Source: an uncultured Clostridia bacterium (lineage in GTDB: Bacteria > Bacillota > Clostridia > UMGS1810). Taken from it: DNA of 64,000 bases. Under the pieces are notes generated by a model, which worked only from the letters and a program-made list of their open reading frames with translations, was not told where the DNA came from and ran no database searches. Numbering within the stretch: the first letter of the stretch is position 1; every line of letters begins with the position of its first letter. Shown here in pieces: positions 34,923 through 42,676 of the stretch. Made by a program: the position numbers and the translations under genes. Location: positions 73,912 through 137,911 of the forward strand of contig CAKSTI010000007.1 in the NCBI GenBank assembly GCA_934500705.1, given 5' to 3'.

Positions 34923-36406
34923 CGGGTATTCTCCTTTAAAATCTTTATAACAAGTCCGGGTTCGGACTTATCCTCTGCGGTGCAGATTTGCTCCACGGAG
35001 GAAAACGGTATTGTAACGGCATTTCCGCTAATACATACATTGTCGGTTATGTCATAGGCAAAGTCATCGGACAGGTTCTGCGCATATATGCGTGCGTTTG
35101 CCGTACTTTCCAAAGATTTAAGCGTGACGGACTTAAAATACCCAAACAGTCCGACGGTATCGGCGCTTTGCACATCAAGCACGGCATTGCACCGTGGTGT
35201 ATAATATCTGCGGCCGTTTGTGCGTGCGAGAAAGACGGCGGACACTGCACCGTTGGGATTTTTGGCAGCTATTGAATACGGCACTTCGCCGTTCTCGTCG
35301 GGCGCAATCTGCGGCAGTGGCATATTGCGGCTCATTGCCGAGCAGGCGGTCTTGGTGATTATGCCGTCATTTAAACAGTTTTTAATTGCGTCCATACCGA
35401 GCCACCAGCTCTCGATTTCGGCATCTGCGTTCTGCAAGCGCCAGGTATCGGTGAGCGTCTTTTCGGACACGGTGACGCTGTCCTTATCGGCGGCAAACGC
35501 CGGGGCAATTCTGTGCCAGCGCACGGCACGGAGAACTTCTTCGGTCTTGCGCTTTAAGTCACGGTGACATTCGGGAAAGGACATATCGGCTCTGCCGTCC
35601 GGCAGATTTCCGCAGTACGGGTGGCGCATTATGCCCATAGTAAATCCTCCGGCGGCTGCGGCGTATGCCTCGTCCTCGCAGTTTACAAGGCTTTTTGCCT
35701 CGCCGGTATAGTGCGCTTTTTCAAGCACGCCGGCAAGTTTTTCCATAGTCATAGGTATGCTCATCACGGCAGGTACGTCGTAGGTTCTGTAAACGTCGGA
35801 AAACGAGATAAAATCCGCATTAAAGGCGTTCTCCACGGTGAGCGACGGTGCGACATCGTGGGCAAGGTTTGATAACATTCTGCGAAATTCCTCACTGCCT
35901 GCCTTTGCGCCCCAGTCAACCTTCCAATACCTAACGCCTGCGTTCTGCGCCGCTTTCAGTCTTTCGGTCCAGTATGCGATGCACTCATCACCTTCAAGCG
36001 GCGAGGGTGACTCCTGTGCGCACACCCAGCCGCCGAGGCCTTTCCAGCCGAGAGAGCGGACACGTTCGCACAGTCTTTTCATAGCAAGCTCCGAGCCGTT
36101 ATTCTCATAGAACGACGCAAACTTTCGGCGGTCGAGGACAAGACTTCCGTACATCTTTTCGTTGCCGTCCGGCGGAACGTCCCAGCTGTCGTCCATAACG
36201 AAAAACAGGTCGCCCCGTGCCTTTTCGTAAAAAGACGTCCAGCCGTACGGGAATTTATCTAAGAACATACTCTCCTCGTTCATTGCCCGTCTTTGACCTT
36301 CGGGCTTGCCGTCGCTTGTGGCATAGAGCTGCGTCTGCCAGGTGCAGTAATAGTCCGGCGACGGGTTTTGAATATTTGGTATAAAGTTAAAATTTGTTTT
36401 TTGCAT
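34919..36406 (-). CDS. Glycosidase-like TIM-barrel protein, clan GH-D style
   Basis: A 495-residue cytosolic protein. The segments FFVMDDSWDVPP, LVLDRRKFASF, LGWKGLGGWV and VRYWKVDWGAKAG follow the strand order of clan GH-D alpha-galactosidase-type barrels, with the Asp of KVDWG in the nucleophile position. The C-terminal third is beta-rich, as in these enzymes. Overall similarity to any named family is low to my eye, so the activity is uncertain. I place the start at ATG 36406 (MQKTNF) because GGAGGG lies six bases upstream and the promoter -10 is at 36425; the frame open to 36511 covers the promoter and cannot be translated. First gene of a two-gene operon that shares its operator with the sugar importer. 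Confidence 0.68.
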   Translation of the reverse strand: MQKTNFNFIPNIQNPSPDYYCTWQTQLYATSDGKPEGQRRAMNEESMFLDKFPYGWTSFYEKARGDLFFVMDDSWDVPPDGNEKMYGSLVLDRRKFASFYENNGSELAMKRLCERVRSLGWKGLGGWVCAQESPSPLEGDECIAYWTERLKAAQNAGVRYWKVDWGAKAGSEEFRRMLSNLAHDVAPSLTVENAFNADFISFSDVYRTYDVPAVMSIPMTMEKLAGVLEKAHYTGEAKSLVNCEDEAYAAAAGGFTMGIMRHPYCGNLPDGRADMSFPECHRDLKRKTEEVLRAVRWHRIAPAFAADKDSVTVSEKTLTDTWRLQNADAEIESWWLGMDAIKNCLNDGIITKTACSAMSRNMPLPQIAPDENGEVPYSIAAKNPNGAVSAVFLARTNGRRYYTPRCNAVLDVQSADTVGLFGYFKSVTLKSLESTANARIYAQNLSDDFAYDITDNVCISGNAVTIPFSSVEQICTAEDKSEPGLVIKILKENTR

Positions 36407-36424
36407 AATATCCCTCCGACAAAA

Positions 36425-36471
36425 ATTATACAGTCGGAAACGGGGTGTGTTCAAGTAAATAATTTGTAAAC
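36425..36471 (-). promoter_or_regulatory. Promoter and operator of the two-gene glycosidase operon
   Basis: Leftward promoter TTGAAC (36449-36454), 18 bases, TATAAT (36425-36430). CAAGTAAATAATTTGTAAAC at 36452-36471 is identical in 20 of 20 bases to the box at 33778-33797 and overlaps the -35 in the same way. Confidence 0.82.
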
Positions 36472-36476
36472 TCGAA

Positions 36477-36505
36477 TTGACCGAAAGGCGCATATATGCT
36501 ATAAT
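36477..36505 (+). promoter_or_regulatory. Promoter of the (broken) GH20 gene
   Basis: TTGACC (36477-36482), 17 bases, TATAAT (36500-36505), followed by AAAGGACGG and the ATG at 36529. The shared 20-bp operator ends five bases before this -35, so the same regulator could act on both directions. Confidence 0.75.
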
Positions 36506-36528
36506 CCCCAAAAAGGACGGTGTGAAAA

Positions 36529-38539
36529 ATGACTGTTATTCCAAGACCTAAAAAGATGATTGAAAAGACGGGGTATACCGACTGCACGGAATTTGAATTT
36601 TTCGGCGACAGAGAAGTTTTAAATATTTTCCCTTACAAAAGCACGCCAAATGCGACGGCATTTAACTTTATTAAAGATACAAATTTAGCGTGCGAGGAAT
36701 ACAAAATCGACACAGACGGCGCCGTTACGGTGCGCTATTCCACATTGGAGGGTGCGTACCGTGCACTTGCGACGTTTGAGCAAATCCGTGCGCAGAGTAC
36801 GGACGGCAAAATTGCAAATATGGCTATACACGACCGCCCAAAGATAAAAAGACGTGCCTTTATGCTGGACATCAGCCGTGGCAGACTGCCTAAAACAAGT
36901 ACATTAAAAAAACTTATTGACCTTATGGCGATGCTTAGGCAGTGGGGGCTCGAACCCGCATTGCCTGTCGGCTGAATTTTCACAAAGCCTTCCGCCTTGT
37001 CGGTCTTGACGGGCGTCAGCCCGCCTGCACCCTTACGCACCGAAATTCTTTGCAAAAATTCAGCCGAACAGGTGCTCGCAGTTTCACATAAGCAATTTTT
37101 TCTGTAACAAAGTAAATTACGCAGGGAATACTGTCGTATTTTCAAGGGATTTACTGCCGTTACAGGGAAAATTGCTTATGTGAAACCAATGTGGGTTCGG
37201 GTCCCCACTGCCTAAATACAACGAGCTCCAACTGTACGTTGACGCACCCGTCTACGCCTATCCCAACCTTTGCGGATATACAAATAAAGCGTCGCTCACA
37301 CCCGATGACATAAAAGAGATACAAGACTACTGCAAAAAGCGTTTTATACGCCTTGTACCCAACCAAAACAGCTTCGGTCATATGGGAGCGTGGCTCAAAA
37401 AAGACTCATTTTCGCACCTTGCGATACACGGAGGTGACGGCAAACCTACAAACACGCTGAACCCGTTAAATGACGGGTGCTGTGAATTTTTAAGAAAGCT
37501 GTACGGCGGATATGCCGACATCTTTGACGCCGACACAATGCACATAGGAATGGACGAACCGTTTGACCTGGGGACGGGCGAAACTGAGGAAATATGCAAA
37601 GAAAAGGGCGTCGGCACGGTCTACACGGACTACCTCAACAAAGTATGCCGTATTGCAAAGGACGAATACGGCAAAGTGCCGATGTTTTGGAGCGACATTG
37701 TTTTTAAACACGAGGAGAATTTAAAAGACATTCCACGCTATGCCGTGGTTATGGAATGGGGATACGAAAACGAGCATCGGTTTGACAAAAATGCGCAAAA
37801 ACTGCACAGCCTCGGACTTGATTTTTATCTGTGTCCCGGCACGTCTTGCCACAACAGCTTTACGGGGCGGTCGGACAATATGATATTTAACATTTCCGCC
37901 GCAGTAAAGGCGGCGCAGAGCTTTGGCGCACGTGGGGTTATGCTGACGGAGTGGGGCGACTTCGGACACCCGCAGTTCCCCGTGTTTACGGCATTTCCGC
38001 TCGCATTTGCCGCCGCACTTTCGTGGAGCGGATTAAGCGGTGACGAGGACACGGCGTACGGCGAGCGCAGAGAAGTAATTGAAAATTGCAAGAGCTTTCT
38101 TGACCGATTTGTTTTTATCTCAAAGGGTGAATTTTCCTTTGCGGATGCTCTGTTTAAAGCCGGGAACTACTATCTGCTCGAAAATTCTCTGCACACAAAC
38201 AAAACCCTCCTCTACGGCAGAACCGTAAAGAAGGATTTTGCGCTGACCGCATCGGAGCGGTCGTCATTTGAAAGTGTATACGAATACATAAAAAAAGTAA
38301 AAAGCGAACTTATCCTGTCCGATGCCGATACAAAGTGCACCGAACAGGCGCTTGTCAACATTGATATGGTTGTGTTATTTTGCGAATATCTCCTAAAAGG
38401 CGCATCGCCAAAGCTCGGTGCGGCTTTTAAGGACTTAAAAGAGCGGTTTGTAACCCTGTGGTGCGGTGACAACTTTGATGACGGACACGAAATTTTCTGC
38501 GCTATGATAGACGACTACATAAACTTTAACCGAGAATAG
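36529..38539 (+). pseudogene. GH20 beta-N-acetylhexosaminidase gene interrupted by a 275-bp palindromic element
   Basis: Two reading frames (36529-36975 and about 37214-38539) are the halves of one GH20 enzyme. The first has the N-terminal domain and RRAFMLDISRGRLPKTSTLKKLIDLMAML; the second continues KYNELQLYVDAPVYAYPN and has the catalytic Asp-Glu pair in HIGMDEPFDLG, plus MFWSDIVF and MLTEWGDFGH. Deleting the element with one TA copy (277 bp) joins ATG CTT AAA TAC in frame and restores a 577-residue protein. As it stands the frame shifts and stops inside the element, so the enzyme should be inactive unless the element excises. The intact enzyme has no signal peptide and would release GlcNAc from imported oligosaccharides, feeding the NagA/NagB route. 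Confidence 0.93.
36938..37212. mobile_element. 275-bp TA-flanked palindromic element inside GH20 (longest copy)
   Basis: Ends GGCAGTGGGGGCTCG and CGGGTCCCCACTGCC are inverted repeats; TA lies at 36936-36937 and 37213-37214. It contains everything in the 157-bp copy plus about 118 bp in the middle. That middle part carries a second, inverted version of the right arm: TTTCACATAAGCAATTTT pairs with AAAATTGCTTATGTGAAA, so a long hairpin can form. No transposase is encoded, so it must be moved by a trans-acting enzyme, plausibly of the TA-targeting IS630/Tc1 type. Confidence 0.92.
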
Positions 38540-39269
38540 GCAATGCGGGTTTGAGTCCCCACTGCCCAAGAGTCCTTAAAACCGCAAGGCTCTCACGCAG
38601 ATAACACGGAATTAAGTTGTACCACTGGATTTTTGCGTGAATGTGACCCACATTTCCCAGTCCCTCGTTTTTGGCGAGGATTACACTGCGCAGGATATGA
38701 AAGTTATTTGTGACAATCACTGTTTTGTACGGCTCTTTAAACCGCTTGTCGAGGATAGCCTTTGAATAGCGCATATTCTCGGCAGTTGAGGTTGCCCTCT
38801 CCTCTTTTATGATTTTATCCGCACCTATGCCCTTTGAAATCAGGTACTTCTCCATTGCCTCCGCCTCGGTGACGGTTTCCTGGAAGCCTTTGCCGCCGCT
38901 AACAACAATTAAGGCGTCCGGATTTTTCTTTTCGTACTCTATTGCCTTATCAAGCCTGTATTTAAGCGGCAATGTGACCTTGTCGCCCCGTACGCCTGCT
39001 CCGAGGACAATTACGGCGTCCTCGGAAAAATCGGTACTGTCAAAAGCTCCGCTGATGCCGATGGTGCCGACAAGCAAAACCTCGGCACAGAGCAAAACCC
39101 AAAACACCGTTTTGAGCACCTTATTAAACCGCTTGTAAAACAGACCCACAAGCACAAAGACAACGCCCAGCACTATGGTTGCAAGCGTGCCGATGTTAAA
39201 ATTGGCAAATATTAAAAGTAAAATACCGATTAGCGTAACCGCCGCTCCGAAAAGCGAAAATACAATCAT
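38526..39269 (-). CDS. YdcF/SanA/ElyC-like (DUF218) membrane protein with element-derived C-terminus
   Basis: A 247-residue protein. Two or three N-terminal membrane segments (about 1-75: FSLFGAAVTLIGILLLIFA, IVLGVVFVLVGLFY, TVFWVLLCAEVLLVGTIGI) precede a DUF218 domain with AVIVLGAGVRGDK, LIVVSGGKG, ATSTAENMRYS and VIVTNNFHILRS, the usual family pattern. Members are linked to envelope integrity and peptidoglycan or lipid-carrier metabolism, but the reaction is unsettled. The last 14 residues (GQWGLKPALPILG and the stop) are read from the 28-bp element end at 38539-38566 and from antisense GH20 sequence, so the original C-terminus has been replaced. It lies four bases downstream of the fusion regulator gene at 39273-40727 and is probably co-transcribed with it. 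Confidence 0.85.
   Translation of the reverse strand: MIVFSLFGAAVTLIGILLLIFANFNIGTLATIVLGVVFVLVGLFYKRFNKVLKTVFWVLLCAEVLLVGTIGISGAFDSTDFSEDAVIVLGAGVRGDKVTLPLKYRLDKAIEYEKKNPDALIVVSGGKGFQETVTEAEAMEKYLISKGIGADKIIKEERATSTAENMRYSKAILDKRFKEPYKTVIVTNNFHILRSVILAKNEGLGNVGHIHAKIQWYNLIPCYLRESLAVLRTLGQWGLKPALPILG
38539..38566. repeat. 28-bp mini copy (single end) of the palindromic element
   Basis: Starts GGCAATGCGGGTTTGAG and ends CCCCACTGCC, the reverse complement of the left end of the larger copies with one change. TA precedes it; CA follows. It begins inside the GH20 stop codon and supplies the last codons of the opposite gene. Confidence 0.85.
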
Positions 39270-39272
39270 CTT

Positions 39273-40727
39273 TTATCTCTCCAAGTTTTTAACCGCCGTG
39301 GCAAAGTTGATGTGCTCAAATGCCGAGAGAGTGCTGTTTTCAAAAAAACGGCTCTGTATCTGAGCGTCGTTTAAAAATTCGTAAATCAGAAAACCGCAGT
39401 CCTCCAACATTTTTTCCAGCTCGCCGTAGCCGAAGCAGGACTTCATTTCCTCTCCGCTCTGCTTTGCCATTTCCACCATATTCTTAACTCTTTCAACCCC
39501 GGACGAAAACATATGGCTGTCGCCGAAGTCAAACACAACGCTGCTGCCCTCTGCGGCAAATGAGGATATTTCCTTAAACAGGTTTGCTATCTCATCTTTT
39601 GTCATATAATACAAAAGTCCGAGGCACGAAAAAAGCGTCTTTTTGCGCTTGTCAAATCCGTTTTTGACAAGCAGATTTTCAATTCCGCACGACACGTCGC
39701 CGTCTATAAAAACGGTATTTTCCGCTTTAAGTCCGGCACGCTCCATACGGCTGAGCTTATCGGCAACGGTTTTGCCCGTGTCGATTTCAAACACACGCAC
39801 GCCGCCGTCTGCACGCAAGCAATACGTATCAAGTCCGCTGCCGAGGATTACATACTGCTCTGTGCCCGTCATTACCGCAGTTTTAAGGCTGTCCTCGCAA
39901 TACGCCGCCCTCGCAAGAACTGTGGGGGCAAGGTTGGTATTTACGTAGCTTTCTATGTCCTTGCCGCTGTTTGCAATATACCCCGTTATGGCAGAGTATT
40001 CATCGGCGGAAAAAAGCCTTCCGGCATACTCGTCTTTAAAAACGCAGTTTTCGGCATTTTCGGCGTGATACGCTCTGGCAAATGCCGACATAAGCGACGT
40101 AAGGCTTGCGCCTTTTGAACGCTTTGTTTTTTTGCCTTCAAATCGGTGCACAAAGAGTCCGTGCTCCGTACAGTAATAATACAGCACGCCGCCGTGAGTT
40201 TTGGCAAACCGCACAGCACTGTCCTGCTCCGGATAAAGGCGGACGGTGAGCACCCTGTCGTAGCTTACATAGGCGGCAAATGACAGGTAATGCTCCTTTG
40301 TCATCTCGTGATTAAAGGTTATGTTAATCTCTCTGCCGTCGTCATCTGCGGTGACGGTGTGCTCTGCGTCCGCCTCTTTTGCATCAAGGGGAGCAAGCTT
40401 TTTGCCGCAGCAGAAAACCTCGCCGTCGCCGAGCGACTGCATAAAGCCGCCGCAGTGGGGGCAGACGTAAAACTTAATCTTTTTAACATTGCCCACCTGC
40501 TCGCCTCTTTGGTCAAGCGTGCCGGAAAGGAGCGTTCTCTCGCTCACGCCGTAAATATCCGCTATCTCGGAAACGACGGAAACATCGGGAAAGCCGTTGC
40601 CCGTCTCCCACTTAGAAATTGTTTTGGGAACAACGCCAAGCATCTTAGCAACCTGTTTTTGCGTAAGTCCCCTCTCTGTGCGCAGTTTGCGCAGCATTTT
40701 GCCGTTTTTGTTCATATCCACGGTCAT
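39273..40727 (-). CDS. Three-domain fusion: XRE helix-turn-helix, superoxide-reductase-like domain, SAM methyltransferase
   Basis: A 484-residue cytosolic protein. Residues about 8-65 are a Cro/CI helix-turn-helix (LRTERGLTQKQVAKMLGVVPKTISKWETG). About 85-200 look like a desulfoferrodoxin/superoxide-reductase fold: CPHCGG and FCCGKKL, then HEMTKEHYLSFAAYVSYDRVLTVRLYPEQDSAVRF and YYYCTEHGLF, which match the iron-binding His/Cys pattern in order. About 225-484 resemble the PPM1/Tcmp O-methyltransferase family: LAPTVLARAAYCED, YVILGSGLDTYCLR (SAM site), VFEIDTGKTV, and LFSCLGLLYYMTKDE. HTH plus superoxide-reductase-like regulators occur in Firmicutes; I do not know the added methyltransferase. 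ATG 40727 follows GGAGGTG. Possible redox-controlled regulator; not demonstrated. Confidence 0.8.
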   Translation of the reverse strand: MTVDMNKNGKMLRKLRTERGLTQKQVAKMLGVVPKTISKWETGNGFPDVSVVSEIADIYGVSERTLLSGTLDQRGEQVGNVKKIKFYVCPHCGGFMQSLGDGEVFCCGKKLAPLDAKEADAEHTVTADDDGREINITFNHEMTKEHYLSFAAYVSYDRVLTVRLYPEQDSAVRFAKTHGGVLYYYCTEHGLFVHRFEGKKTKRSKGASLTSLMSAFARAYHAENAENCVFKDEYAGRLFSADEYSAITGYIANSGKDIESYVNTNLAPTVLARAAYCEDSLKTAVMTGTEQYVILGSGLDTYCLRADGGVRVFEIDTGKTVADKLSRMERAGLKAENTVFIDGDVSCGIENLLVKNGFDKRKKTLFSCLGLLYYMTKDEIANLFKEISSFAAEGSSVVFDFGDSHMFSSGVERVKNMVEMAKQSGEEMKSCFGYGELEKMLEDCGFLIYEFLNDAQIQSRFFENSTLSAFEHINFATAVKNLER

Positions 40728-40789
40728 TCACCTCCGCAAACTATTGTACTGCGGATTTAAATAACATACAATCCACGCTCCGTACACTT

Positions 40790-42676
40790 CTATTCAAGTT
40801 CAAACGCACCGGTATAGAGCTGATAATACTGCCCCTTCTGTTCGAGGAGTTCCTCGTGACTGCCACGCTCGGCAATTTTGCCGTGGTCAAGGACTATGAT
40901 AACGTCGGAGTTCTTAACGGTGGACAGTCTGTGGGCTATTACAAACACCGTTCTGCCCTTCATAAGTGCGTCCATACCCTTTTGGACTATTGCCTCGGTT
41001 CTGGTATCAATGGACGAGGTTGCCTCGTCAAGTATCATAACCGGAGGGTCGGCAACGGCAACTCTCGCAATGGAGAGCAGCTGGCGCTGACCCTGGGAAA
41101 GGCTTGCGCCGTTCTCGGTGAGGAACGTGTCGTAGCCGTCGGGAAGTCTTGTGATAAAGTCGTCCGCACCGGCGAGCTTTGCGGCGGCTATGCACTCATC
41201 GTCCGTGGCGTCGAGCCTGCCGTAGCGAATGTTATCCATAACCGTTCCGGTAAAGAGGTTTGTGTCCTGCAAAACCATACCGAGAGAACGCCTTAAATCG
41301 CTCTTTTTAATCTTATTTATATTTATGCCGTCATAGCGGATTTTGCCGTCGGCAATGTCATAAAAGCGGTTTATGAGGTTGGTAATGGTTGTTTTGCCCG
41401 CACCCGTTGCGCCGACAAAGGCAACCTTTTGCCCCGGCTTTGCATAAATGGTAACGCCGCTTAAAACACGCTTGCCGGGGACGTACTCAAAGTCTACGTC
41501 AAACAGGCGCACATCACCCGCCAGCTTGGTGTAGGAAACCGTGCCGTCCGCACTGTGGGGGTGCTTCCACGCCCACATACCGGTACGCTCGCTGCACTCG
41601 GTTATTTTGCCGTTTTCCTCTTTGGCATTTACAAGCGTTACATAGCCGTCGTCCGTCTCGGCAGGTTCATCCAGCAGGTCAAATATTCTCTGCGTGCCGG
41701 CAAGTCCCATAATAACGGAATTGAGCTGGTTTGAAACCTGGTTGATATTACCGGCAAACTGCTTTGTCATATTAAGGAACGGCACAACTATGCTTATGGA
41801 AAGTCCAAGACCCGATATGCTCACGTTGGGAACCTTTAAATACAAAAGCATTCCGCCGCACAGCGCAACCGCAACATAGAGGAGATTGCCTATGTTATTG
41901 AGCATAGGGGCTAAGATATTGGCATATTTATTAGCCTTTTCGGACTGGGTGAAAAGCTCGTTGTTAAAGCGGTCAAAGTCCGCCTCGCTCTCCTCCTCGT
42001 GGCAGAAAACCTTAATAACCTTCTGACCGTTCATCATTTCCTCTATAAAGCCTTCGGTCTTGCCTATTGCGCTCTGCTGGCGCATAAAGTACTTTGCCGA
42101 GCCGCCGCCGATTTTTTTGACAACGCTTGCCATTATCGCCACGCCGAGCACTACGACAACCGTAAGCCACAGGCAGTAATAGAGCATTATAAAAAATACG
42201 GTGGTAACCATAACGGCAGACATAAGCATCTGAGGAAAGCTCTGGGAAATCATCTGGCGGAGGGTGTCTATATCGTTGGTGTAACGGCTCATTATATCGC
42301 CGTGATGATTTGCGTCAAAATATTTTACGGGCAGAACCTGCATTTTGTCAAACATTTTAACACGCATTTTTTTGAGCGTTCCCTGTGTGATTATCGCCAT
42401 AAACTGGTTAAAGAGAAAACCGGCAATAAGCGAGAGCACATAAAGGCAGATAAGAGTGGTGACTGCCGATGTGACCTCAGGTTTTGCCGCCGCCCAGTTG
42501 CCCGACGGGCCGTAGGTTTCCACAATGGCGATGACCTTTTGCATAAACACCGAGGGAACGGAGCTTACAACTGCGCTCAAAAGCACGCAGACAAGCGTTA
42601 CGGGGAGCAAGACGGGATAGAACTCAAACATTGTTTTAATAAGTCTTGATGCGGTGCCCTTTTTATTATTCTTCAT
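40790..42676 (-). CDS. ABC exporter, membrane plus ATPase half-transporter
   Basis: A 628-residue type IV (B-family) exporter half. Six membrane helices occupy about 1-320 (LPVTLVCVLLSAVVSSVPSVFM and others). The ATPase domain has Walker A GATGAGKTT, the Q loop VLQDTNLF, signature LSQGQRQ, Walker B VMILDEATSSID and the H loop IAHRLST, so this half keeps a complete catalytic set. A roughly 50-residue insert between membrane and ATPase parts (around WAWKHPHSADG) is typical of one partner in heterodimers. ATG 42676 (MKNNKKG) has AGGTGA upstream and overlaps the partner gene by 11 bases. Substrate is probably a drug, peptide or lipid; unknown. Confidence 0.92.
   Translation of the reverse strand: MKNNKKGTASRLIKTMFEFYPVLLPVTLVCVLLSAVVSSVPSVFMQKVIAIVETYGPSGNWAAAKPEVTSAVTTLICLYVLSLIAGFLFNQFMAIITQGTLKKMRVKMFDKMQVLPVKYFDANHHGDIMSRYTNDIDTLRQMISQSFPQMLMSAVMVTTVFFIMLYYCLWLTVVVVLGVAIMASVVKKIGGGSAKYFMRQQSAIGKTEGFIEEMMNGQKVIKVFCHEEESEADFDRFNNELFTQSEKANKYANILAPMLNNIGNLLYVAVALCGGMLLYLKVPNVSISGLGLSISIVVPFLNMTKQFAGNINQVSNQLNSVIMGLAGTQRIFDLLDEPAETDDGYVTLVNAKEENGKITECSERTGMWAWKHPHSADGTVSYTKLAGDVRLFDVDFEYVPGKRVLSGVTIYAKPGQKVAFVGATGAGKTTITNLINRFYDIADGKIRYDGININKIKKSDLRRSLGMVLQDTNLFTGTVMDNIRYGRLDATDDECIAAAKLAGADDFITRLPDGYDTFLTENGASLSQGQRQLLSIARVAVADPPVMILDEATSSIDTRTEAIVQKGMDALMKGRTVFVIAHRLSTVKNSDVIIVLDHGKIAERGSHEELLEQKGQYYQLYTGAFELE

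Noticed and set aside
36938..37212. Possible tRNA fragments in the palindromic elements (GGTTCGAGTCCCC)
   Set aside because: Only the T-arm likeness is present; no acceptor, D or anticodon arm folds around it, and the match is part of the terminal inverted repeat.
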